From contig JAACDL010000169.1 in assembly GCA_009936765.1 (NCBI GenBank), forward strand, positions 1 to 6,208: DNA of 6,208 nt, read 5' to 3'. The stretch is from Methanobacteriota archaeon. Lineage in GTDB: Archaea; Thermoplasmatota; Poseidoniia; Poseidoniales; Poseidoniaceae. The notes beneath the pieces were generated by a model. That model saw nothing but the letters and a program-made list of their open reading frames with translations, was not told the origin of the DNA and did not search any database. The position numbers and the translations under genes are program-made. Of the stretch, positions 1-5,821 are shown in pieces. Every line of letters starts with the position of its first letter. Position 1 is the first letter of the stretch.

Positions 1-1
1 C

Positions 2-1120
2 TTCACCTCAATCAAAACTATTCCAGGACGCTTCTTTAAGACTTATATCGATGACCTGAGTGGATTCTTGGATTCAGCTTTCGTTGATAGGAAGAGGCGA
101 TCCAGTGATTACCTGTCGGTAGAAAAATTAGTTGAAATTTCCCCGGGTGAATGGATAAATCGGGAGATGTGGATTACTTGGGAGTGGTTCTTACATCTGT
201 GTTCGGTTTTCCCTGAGTTAGATGGAATCTGGGAAAATATTCAGAAGAATAAATTACTAACTCAAGGCCTATCAAAGAGATTTGATCTACACAAGTATCT
301 AAGAATTAATCACGATGAAAAGTCCTCAACAATATATGATGAGATTTATGATGCACAGTTCTCATTAATTCAAGAATTTGCTAATGAAAAACTTTCAGAT
401 TTCGAAAGGAAAAAGAAGATGAAACTAGGCCACACTTTACTAGACTTCACCGAGTTCATTCCAAGACCAAAACGCTCGAAATCTTTCAAATTCAATCAAT
501 GGCAAAGCCTTCAAAGACTAATATTTTCAAATTCTGATGAAATTGCTGGTGTGCCCCAAAATTTTGTAGATTGGGAGATTTGCTATCACCTATGGAGGTT
601 GCTAAATCCTCGCGGTATAAAATTAGACAATGAGAAGTTTATAGAAAGCATTAATCAAATATTAGAAGTATTACAGTTTGGCTTATTGAAATATATCGAT
701 CAGCGGCTTCCGGAAATTGAATATGCGATTTCTAGAGGTAATGATCCAGAACCATCATACTTTACTTTCTCTGACTTATTAGATTACGACGATAGTGGCG
801 TAAAATCTGAAATAAAGAGTATATTGCAATCCATAATGACAGTTAATACCTCATACAACGATGTAATTGGTCATCAAAAAGGTCTCAAAACAGCAAGGAT
901 TGAAAATTCAATATTTGGTAATGGCCCGGAAATGGAAGATGTTAGAACAAATATTTCTGGAAGTTTTGTAAATTATCTGATGTCCGAATTGATAATTTTA
1001 CAAAAGAAGTCTCATGGCGTAACATTCACTAAGACCAATTTCTTTTCAGACACCAAAGTCAGAATCAATAACAAAGTGTTAGATGAAATCAATGTACTAT
1101 ACGAGTTGGATTTCAAGTGA
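2..1120 (+). CDS. Hypothetical protein, 5'-truncated by the window edge
   Basis: I do not recognise this protein. The reading frame is open from base 2, so the start lies outside the window; 372 residues are visible, ending at TGA 1118-1120. A TTG at 68 is the first start-type codon but is probably internal. The visible part reads as soluble and mostly helical, with no signal peptide or membrane segment. It has a Trp-rich patch (REMWITWEWF, bases 162-191), basic clusters (ERKKKMK, bases 404-424; RPKRSKSFKF, bases 464-493) and many Ile/Leu/Asn/Lys residues. I see no catalytic motif or zinc ligand cluster. Base composition is unlike the neighbours: bases 241-300 are about 32% GC by hand count, against about 47% for bases 4201-4260 in the peptidase gene. 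This suggests an accessory or recently acquired gene. It converges on pgk with a 34-base AT-rich gap (1121-1154) containing no clear hairpin. That it is a real gene is fairly sure; its function is unknown. Confidence 0.75.
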   Translation, partial: FTSIKTIPGRFFKTYIDDLSGFLDSAFVDRKRRSSDYLSVEKLVEISPGEWINREMWITWEWFLHLCSVFPELDGIWENIQKNKLLTQGLSKRFDLHKYLRINHDEKSSTIYDEIYDAQFSLIQEFANEKLSDFERKKKMKLGHTLLDFTEFIPRPKRSKSFKFNQWQSLQRLIFSNSDEIAGVPQNFVDWEICYHLWRLLNPRGIKLDNEKFIESINQILEVLQFGLLKYIDQRLPEIEYAISRGNDPEPSYFTFSDLLDYDDSGVKSEIKSILQSIMTVNTSYNDVIGHQKGLKTARIENSIFGNGPEMEDVRTNISGSFVNYLMSELIILQKKSHGVTFTKTNFFSDTKVRINNKVLDEINVLYELDFK

Positions 1121-1154
1121 TTATTAACTAACCGTAGATAAATAATCCAAAACC

Positions 1155-2417
1155 TCACTGGTGATCTAGCGGCTTAGAAATAGAAAACCGGAATTGCTTA
1201 GCGGACTCTTCTAAGGATGCCAGGCCAGGAAGAGTTCTACCGGCTAACAACTCTAGAGAAGCCCCTCCGCCTGTAGAGACATGCCCCATTTTGTCGGCAA
1301 GTCCGCGCTGGCTGACAAGAGTCGCAGTGTGGCCGCCACCCATTACAGCATATCCTTCACTCTCTGCACATGCGTTGAGCATCTCAATAGTGCCTAGTGC
1401 GAAATCAGAAACTTCGAAAACGCCGGCTGGCCCATTCAGAATTATTGTTCCTGCACTCTTAATCGCCTTGGATAATGATTGGATACTTGTGATTCCTAAG
1501 TCAAAAATCGGCGCTTCTATTGGCAGATCTTTCAATGGATGGTCAACACGGTTTCCAGTAATGTTCAATGCAACATCGCTAGGCATGATGATGCATTCAG
1601 GGAAGTCCTTCAACAGAGCGCTAGCAATAGCGACAGTTTCGTCCCACTTTTCCTTGATTTCATTCTTCAAGAAATTTACATTCAATTCCCCTAGGTCAAT
1701 ACCTGAAAGGTGAAGGAACAGGTTTGCTACCCCCCCTGTTACCCAGATGTGGTCACTGATGCCTCCTCTGAGCATGTTGTCGGCAACTACTACAGAATCA
1801 CCGACTTTGATGCCACCAAGAACTGCAATACACGGCCTTTTCGGGTTTTCAAGTGCTTGCCCCAACTTGGATAATTCATAGTTCATTAATTCACCAGCAA
1901 CACAAGGTAATACATTGGTAAATCCTACAATTGATGGAGAACTTCTGTGAGCGCATGCAAAAGCATCGTTAACGAATGCGTCTGCGATCATTGACAAGTT
2001 TTGGACCATCATAGTTTCAGACATAGCAACGAAATCACCCTTAGTGGTCATTTCGCCCTCATCCATTCGAACGTTGTTGAGCATCAATAAATCGCCATCT
2101 TCCATATTCTCGATAGCAGTTAGTGCCTTTTTGCCATATATGTCATCAACCCACTTCACATTACGGCCAAGCAATCTTCCCAATTCCCTGGAGTGCCCAA
2201 GAGTGGATGTGAAGTCTTTCTTACCTGGCCTAGATTGATGTGCCAAAAGAACAACTTTTGACTTTGTAAGTTTATTCAGGGTAGGAATGATTCTTCGAAT
2301 TCGAGTATCGTCCAAGAATACATTATTGATTGGATCAAGAGGGGAGTTGATGTCTACGCGAACCAATACGGTGCGCCCTTCGAGGTCGACCTCGTCGAGG
2401 GTCAGGACCTTTGCCAT
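1155..2417 (-). CDS. pgk: Phosphoglycerate kinase, archaeal type
   Basis: Cytosolic glycolytic/gluconeogenic enzyme that moves a phosphate between 1,3-bisphosphoglycerate and ADP, giving 3-phosphoglycerate and ATP. The 420 residues are full length for the family. Motifs in order: VRVDINSP (19-26) at the substrate-binding start of the N-domain; RIRRIIPT (39-46), with R39 matching the catalytic Arg38 of yeast PGK; HQSRPG (60-65); DAFVNDAFACAHR (146-158), with the conserved His-Arg pair; GGIKVGDSV (201-209), where Ile replaces the usual Ala before the nucleotide-domain Lys; NGPAGVFE (328-335); GGGHT (360-364); and STGGGASLELLAG (381-393). His in GGGHT is typical of archaeal PGK, where bacteria and eukaryotes have Asp. 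The ATG (complement of 2415-2417) is the natural start: it precedes the conserved first strand and lies about 28 bases from a TATA-like box. The gene is divergent from the methyltransferase and stands alone. Confidence 0.97.
   Translation of the reverse strand: MAKVLTLDEVDLEGRTVLVRVDINSPLDPINNVFLDDTRIRRIIPTLNKLTKSKVVLLAHQSRPGKKDFTSTLGHSRELGRLLGRNVKWVDDIYGKKALTAIENMEDGDLLMLNNVRMDEGEMTTKGDFVAMSETMMVQNLSMIADAFVNDAFACAHRSSPSIVGFTNVLPCVAGELMNYELSKLGQALENPKRPCIAVLGGIKVGDSVVVADNMLRGGISDHIWVTGGVANLFLHLSGIDLGELNVNFLKNEIKEKWDETVAIASALLKDFPECIIMPSDVALNITGNRVDHPLKDLPIEAPIFDLGITSIQSLSKAIKSAGTIILNGPAGVFEVSDFALGTIEMLNACAESEGYAVMGGGHTATLVSQRGLADKMGHVSTGGGASLELLAGRTLPGLASLEESAKQFRFSISKPLDHQ
2381..2394. repeat. 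14-bp perfect palindrome near the 5' end of pgk
   Basis: CGAGGTCGACCTCG is a perfect inverted repeat within pgk, about 24-37 bases after the A of its ATG. It overlaps a second interrupted one, CCTCG-T-CGAGG (2390-2400). The bases encode the ordinary residues LDEVDLEG of the PGK N-terminus, so the symmetry may be a by-product of codon choice. If the mRNA is leaderless, a hairpin here would lie close to the initiating ribosome. Confidence 0.5.
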
Positions 2418-2440
2418 CAGACAATCCGACTAGCCCACGG

Positions 2441-2450
2441 TTTTTGATAC
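2441..2450 (-). promoter_or_regulatory. Putative TATA-like element of pgk
   Basis: Read on the minus strand this is GTATCAAAAA, the most AT-rich stretch upstream of pgk. Its centre is about 28 bases before the pgk ATG. That spacing fits an archaeal TATA box driving a transcript that starts at or very near the start codon, and no Shine-Dalgarno sequence precedes the ATG. The box matches the consensus only weakly. Confidence 0.35.
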
Positions 2451-2495
2451 GATTGGTTCAAACGCGCGTCCAATGATAGGCAAAGGCGCGAAATG

Positions 2496-2503
2496 TCATA
2501 TAC
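2496..2503 (+). promoter_or_regulatory. Putative TATA box of the DNA methyltransferase gene
   Basis: TCATATAC, preceded by the purine/A-rich GCGAAA that could act as a BRE. Its centre is about 26 bases upstream of the ATG at 2525 but only about 16 bases upstream of the in-frame ATG at 2516. In archaea transcription starts about 26 bases after the TATA centre, so the box points to a leaderless message beginning at 2525 and helps decide the start codon. Confidence 0.5.
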
Positions 2504-2524
2504 CCTTGTTGAGCGATGACAAGC

Positions 2525-3469
2525 ATGGCGCGCGAGGACTCCCTAGAAGGACCTCGCAAACGTGCTAAGACCACGACTTCATCATTCGGGGTCTCAAAAC
2601 GTGAAGGTCACGATTCTTCGGTTTATTATGGCTCAAAGATGTATGACGACCTAGTTTCTCAGAGAGATGTAGGGGATACTGTTGAATTCCCGAGCGAGCT
2701 AGAAAACGTTGTAATTAACGGCGATTCCAAATCGATGCCACTACCAGATAATTGTGTACATTTGGTAGTAACTTCTCCCCCATACAATGCATCAAAAGCA
2801 TACGATGAAGACCTCTCGTTGACTGAATACCTCAGTATGCTTCATGATGTGTTTGCTGAATGTTATCGCGTACTTGCGCCGGGTGGAAGAATGGTAGTCA
2901 ATGTTGCAAATCTAGGGCGCAAGCCGTATATTCCATTAACGAGCCATGTCAATTTGATTATGCACGATATAGGATTCATGCATCGTGGCGAAGTGATTTG
3001 GGATAAGTCTGCTAGTGCAGGCTCTTCATGCGCTTGGGGCTCTTTCCAATCGGCATCAAATCCATGCCTGAGGGATATCCACGAGTACCTCTTGATGTTC
3101 TCAAAAGGCGATTACAAATTACCTCGTTCTAAATCAGAAAGAGCAGAAGGAAGAATCGATACAATTGGTAAAGAGGAATTCATTCAACAAACCAAATCCA
3201 TTTGGTCATTCGCTACAGAATCAGCCAAGAGAGTAAATCATCCAGCACCATTCCCTGTTGAGTTACCAAAGCGTTGTATTGAGATGTTCACATTTGTAGG
3301 GGATGTAGTGCTTGATCCATTCCTAGGTTCGGGAACTACTGCCGTGGCTGCAAAGATGACAGGTCGGAAATATGTAGGTTGTGACCTGTCTGCTGAATAT
3401 TGTGCAATTGCAGAAGACAGGCTCGTTCAAACAGAAGATTATGCGCCTGCAATCATTCAGACAGAGTGA
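2525..3469 (+). CDS. Beta-class DNA methyltransferase (N4-cytosine or N6-adenine), orphan
   Basis: S-adenosylmethionine-dependent DNA methylase acting on an exocyclic amino group. Counting from ATG 2525 (314 residues): catalytic motif IV TSPPYN at 83-88, then a long middle part likely to hold the target recognition domain (about 100-225), SIWSF at 225-229, HPAPFPVELPKR at 239-250 (motif X-like, cofactor binding), and motif I DPFLGSGTT at 264-272, followed by GRKYVGCDLS. The order IV - TRD - I defines the beta class. SPPY is common in N4-cytosine enzymes but does not exclude N6-adenine. The N-terminal 50 residues are polar and basic and probably disordered. An in-frame ATG at 2516 would add three residues, but the TATA position favours 2525. 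No restriction endonuclease lies beside it (neighbours are pgk and a peptidase), so it looks like a solitary methylase, perhaps for DNA marking or mismatch/replication functions. The target sequence cannot be read from the protein. Confidence 0.92.
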   Translation: MAREDSLEGPRKRAKTTTSSFGVSKREGHDSSVYYGSKMYDDLVSQRDVGDTVEFPSELENVVINGDSKSMPLPDNCVHLVVTSPPYNASKAYDEDLSLTEYLSMLHDVFAECYRVLAPGGRMVVNVANLGRKPYIPLTSHVNLIMHDIGFMHRGEVIWDKSASAGSSCAWGSFQSASNPCLRDIHEYLLMFSKGDYKLPRSKSERAEGRIDTIGKEEFIQQTKSIWSFATESAKRVNHPAPFPVELPKRCIEMFTFVGDVVLDPFLGSGTTAVAAKMTGRKYVGCDLSAEYCAIAEDRLVQTEDYAPAIIQTE

Positions 3470-3509
3470 TTTAATCTTCAAAAAGCAACACTCATTTCCA
3501 TGGGAGTCG

Positions 3510-3517
3510 TTTTGAAC
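3510..3517 (+). promoter_or_regulatory. Weak TATA-like element before the peptidase operon
   Basis: TTTTGAAC centres about 26 bases upstream of the ATG at 3539, the spacing expected for a leaderless archaeal transcript. No Shine-Dalgarno sequence precedes that ATG. The motif is a poor TATA match, so the call rests mainly on spacing. The 69-base gap 3470-3538 holds nothing else I can name beyond T-rich stretches after the methyltransferase stop. Confidence 0.25.
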
Positions 3518-3538
3518 TATTGACTACAGCAATGTAAC

Positions 3539-4756
3539 ATGGAGGACGAACTATCAACACTAGTTGGTCCGGAAGATGAAGATTGGAGAGTTCCTGTTAG
3601 TGAACTTGAATCAAGACAATCCAAACTCGCTTCAATGCTATTGGAGGCAGGCCACGAGGCAGCCTTAATTCAAGCACCAGTCGACCTGTATTACTACACA
3701 GGAGGGCGGCAAAATGGCTCTCTATTGGTCACAGCAGAAGGCAAATCTCGCTTCTTTGTTCGCCGCTCCATCTCTCGTGCTAAGCATGAATCAGGCGGAA
3801 GTGATTCACCTCATACAGTAGAATCCTTTCCCAGGTTGGCGACCTTTGCAGCAGAAATAGGGTGTATTCCGTCCATGCAGTTCGGGGAGTTGCCTCATTC
3901 ATTCGCAACCCATTTCGCCTCAAAGATTGGGGCCAGCAAAGATTGTACCCAGATAGTTCATACTCAACGTGAAGTGAAAAGCGAATGGGAATTACAAATG
4001 ATGGCTGATGCCGCTGAAATTCAAATGCAAATGTTCGAAGCAGTCGAAGCAGTTGGCGGAGAAGGCGTCCCAGAAATCGAATTAGTAGCAGCAGCAGAGG
4101 CGGTTAGTAGAGCCGCCGGATTTGGCGGAAATGTACAGATGAGGCGTTTCCCACTCCAGTGCGACAGAGGCGTTATTGTTGCAGGTAGGGCAGGAGGGAT
4201 TCCTTCTTTCTTTGACTCAGCAGTTGGAGGAACTGGACCTCATCCTATGTCTTCTATGGGTAGTGGATTTACTACAATCAAAGCCAATGAACCAGTGTTA
4301 GTGGATTTAGTTCATGTTCACCGCGGCTATGTTGTCGATGCAACGAGAATGTTTGTTGCAGGCTCATTATCTGATGAATGGCAAGGGCGATTAGGAGACA
4401 TGGTTGCAGTCAAAGAAGTCGTAGTAGATGTTCGGGATCAAGGCCTAGATTGCTCTGAAGCATGGAGGCAGGCGTACGCATTAGCTGAGGAATTAGGACA
4501 TGCAGGCAATCTCATGGGGGCGGCGCCAGACCAATCTAAATTCTTAGGGCATTCACTTGGACTGCAACTCGACGAATCTCCTGTTGTCGCAGAAGGTTTT
4601 GACCGCCCATTACCAATCGGTGGAACTATGGCAATCGAGCCCAAAGTTGTCCATGCAGATGGTAGCATTGGCAGCGAAGACACATGGGTTAGAGACGATG
4701 AAGGAATGCGTCCAATCACAGCAGACGGAGCAATTCCTTGGATTACAGAATGGTGA
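3539..4756 (+). CDS. M24-family metallopeptidase (Xaa-Pro aminopeptidase/dipeptidase-like)
   Basis: Predicted cytosolic two-metal peptidase of the pita-bread fold, probably cleaving next to proline in peptides. It has 405 residues, a normal length for a two-domain M24B protein: a creatinase-like N-domain (about 22-140) and the catalytic domain (about 148-395). All five metal ligands are visible: D256 (VLVDLV), D267 (VVDATR), H338 (LGHSLG), E367 (AIEPKV) and E380 (GSEDTW). GPHP with H235 is the likely substrate-side His found before the first Asp. One oddity is that the second catalytic His of the usual HE-x-P motif is Asp here (LDESP, D345). From memory some prokaryotic M24 subfamilies have this LDE form, so the exact substrate is uncertain. 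There is no signal peptide. It is first in a tight operon: its TGA is 4 bases before the next ATG, and it is co-transcribed with a putative zinc protein and a histone-fold protein. Confidence 0.93.
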   Translation: MEDELSTLVGPEDEDWRVPVSELESRQSKLASMLLEAGHEAALIQAPVDLYYYTGGRQNGSLLVTAEGKSRFFVRRSISRAKHESGGSDSPHTVESFPRLATFAAEIGCIPSMQFGELPHSFATHFASKIGASKDCTQIVHTQREVKSEWELQMMADAAEIQMQMFEAVEAVGGEGVPEIELVAAAEAVSRAAGFGGNVQMRRFPLQCDRGVIVAGRAGGIPSFFDSAVGGTGPHPMSSMGSGFTTIKANEPVLVDLVHVHRGYVVDATRMFVAGSLSDEWQGRLGDMVAVKEVVVDVRDQGLDCSEAWRQAYALAEELGHAGNLMGAAPDQSKFLGHSLGLQLDESPVVAEGFDRPLPIGGTMAIEPKVVHADGSIGSEDTWVRDDEGMRPITADGAIPWITEW

Positions 4757-4757
4757 T
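4752..4757 (+). promoter_or_regulatory. Shine-Dalgarno GGTGAT overlapping the peptidase stop codon
   Basis: GGTGAT is complementary to the conserved 3' end of archaeal 16S rRNA. It overlaps the peptidase stop (TGA 4754-4756) and sits 3 bases before the ATG at 4761 (5 bases if only GGTG pairs). It supports that ATG and implies translational coupling inside the operon. Confidence 0.65.
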
Positions 4758-4760
4758 ATC

Positions 4761-5027
4761 ATGACTGAAAAAATTGTACTAGATGATGACTTTACAGAGA
4801 AGATGAGTGACTGGGATGAGTCAGATGTTGGTAAGAGAATTGTAAAGAGGGTAACTCCAAATGGAACATATTTCAACGAAATTATTGTACATGTATTTTG
4901 CCAATTCTGTGCTTCAGAATTCATTGGTCCAGCACGAGAAGCAGGCGGTTTTCTAGGTGGACACGAATGTTTCCACGCATGGGAAGTCTCACAAGCCATC
5001 GGCCGTGAGGACGGGCTGGTGGAGTGA
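4761..5027 (+). CDS. Small Cys/His-rich protein, putative zinc-binding, unknown function
   Basis: An 88-residue acidic protein that I do not recognise. The N-terminal half (1-42) is charged and rich in Asp/Glu/Lys. The C-terminal half carries FCQFC (C47, C50), then H68, C70 and H72 in GGHECFHAW: a CxxC pair and an HxCxH cluster about 17 residues apart, which could hold one zinc ion. There is no signal peptide or membrane helix. The start is set by GGTGAT just upstream; a longer frame reading in from 4557 is only a shadow inside the peptidase gene. Its stop (TGA 5025-5027) overlaps a possible GTG start of the histone-fold gene and is 2 bases before the preferred ATG, so the two proteins are probably made together. 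A zinc-ribbon-like adaptor for its neighbours is conceivable but is guesswork. Confidence 0.72.
   Translation: MTEKIVLDDDFTEKMSDWDESDVGKRIVKRVTPNGTYFNEIIVHVFCQFCASEFIGPAREAGGFLGGHECFHAWEVSQAIGREDGLVE
5018..5024 (+). promoter_or_regulatory. Ribosome binding site of the histone-fold gene
   Basis: GGTGGAG offers GGTG 8 bases and GGAG 5 bases before the ATG at 5030. For the alternative GTG at 5024 these bases would be too close or overlapping, so the site favours ATG 5030. It lies within the last codons of the upstream gene. Confidence 0.5.
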
Positions 5028-5029
5028 AA

Positions 5030-5815
5030 ATGGCCAAACCGTATTCTTCAAGTCATATCGGGTTCGTATCCTCAGGTTTTACAGAAATGCGCCTCTCAGG
5101 TGCTGTAAAAGAGCAACTAGTGGAAATGTTAGTTGCAGAAATAGACCGCATGGTTCCGGCTATGGAATCTGCTACACTCTCTGCAACACCCGACAAGAAA
5201 ACTCTCGATGATACAAACCGTACTCGATTGAATTACAATCGAACTAGAGAATTGATGATCGAGAGGCTATCTGATCTCGAGAGCGTAGGTTCAGAAGCAG
5301 TTCAAGCCGGAATTGAACATCTTGAAACCTATCTCAAGCGTACACTCAATAATGCTGAAATGGCGGCATCTAAAGACCGAGTTAGCACGATTAAGCCTCG
5401 TCATATTCAGACAGCAAACGTTCCATTAAACGATGAATCAAATAGCGAAATGGCGCCACCAGAAGAAGTTGAAGAAGACCTTCTCGAAGGCCAGGTCAGT
5501 GGTTCTGCTTTGACCCCAATGGTATTGAGAAAGTTAGGACGTAGTTTTGGTGGAATGCCGATTACAGATGCAGCAGTTGAAGAACTCCTTCTATTGTATT
5601 ACGAAGTTGTGGATGAGACCGGACAGAATATTCGCGAGCATGCCCAACTAGGAAGCAATCCTGCAACCTTTATCGATTCACTAGACAAAATGAAGGATTT
5701 GATGATGCTTGGATGGATTCGAAGAATGCTGGTTCGAGCAGGAAAGGATGCTGAAGAGCGCGGCTACAAGAGAATAGATGTTGAGCAACTGATTAATCTC
5801 GACCCATTCGAGTGA
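5030..5815 (+). CDS. Multi-domain archaeal histone-fold protein
   Basis: Probable chromatin protein of 261 residues, against about 65-70 for a single archaeal histone and about 140-150 for known doublets. Residues 87-129 align with helix 2 - loop 2 - helix 3 of HMfB without a gap over 43 positions, including TIK at 119-122 where HMfB has the end of its RKTIK loop; residues 73-85 can be helix 1. A second fold begins at SALTPMVLRKLG (159-170, helix 1) and ITDAAVEELL... (178-207, helix 2). About 35 residues then intervene (208-243) before YKRIDVEQLINL (246-257), which fits loop 2 and helix 3. Residues 21-69 may be a third, more divergent fold, ending in KKTL (57-60 region), though a Pro breaks its long helix. 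An acidic linker (about 134-156, rich in Glu) separates the halves. ATG 5030 is preferred over GTG 5024 on ribosome-site spacing. Last gene of the operon. The fold call rests on pattern alignment by eye; DNA binding is inferred. Confidence 0.75.
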   Translation: MAKPYSSSHIGFVSSGFTEMRLSGAVKEQLVEMLVAEIDRMVPAMESATLSATPDKKTLDDTNRTRLNYNRTRELMIERLSDLESVGSEAVQAGIEHLETYLKRTLNNAEMAASKDRVSTIKPRHIQTANVPLNDESNSEMAPPEEVEEDLLEGQVSGSALTPMVLRKLGRSFGGMPITDAAVEELLLLYYEVVDETGQNIREHAQLGSNPATFIDSLDKMKDLMMLGWIRRMLVRAGKDAEERGYKRIDVEQLINLDPFE

Positions 5816-5821
5816 ATTAAT

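Noticed and set aside
1121..1154. Possible terminator between the unknown gene and pgk
   Set aside because: The gap is AT-rich, but I see neither a stable hairpin nor a long T-run on either strand.
1291..1713. 140-codon plus-strand open frame inside pgk
   Set aside because: It lies antisense to the conserved C-terminal half of pgk, where every PGK motif is intact. Its product has no recognisable features.
2044..2238. 64-codon plus-strand open frame inside pgk
   Set aside because: Antisense shadow of the well-conserved N-domain of PGK, with no ribosome site.
2295..2304. 10-bp palindrome TCGAATTCGA inside pgk
   Set aside because: Explained by the codons of the conserved RIRRI segment. A 10-bp palindrome is expected by chance at this scale.
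4557..4760. Upstream extension of the small Cys/His protein into the peptidase gene
   Set aside because: The extension would overlap conserved metal-ligand codons of the M24 peptidase. GGTGAT at 4752-4757 marks ATG 4761 as the start.
4438..4999. Minus-strand open frames over the end of the peptidase gene and the small Cys/His gene
   Set aside because: They are antisense to genes with clear motifs and ribosome sites, and their products are low-complexity Ser/Pro/Cys-rich shadows.
4957..5211. 84-codon plus-strand open frame bridging the small Cys/His gene and the histone-fold gene
   Set aside because: Out of frame with both real genes, which have ribosome sites and coherent protein sequence. 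Its Arg/Cys-rich product looks like a frame shadow.
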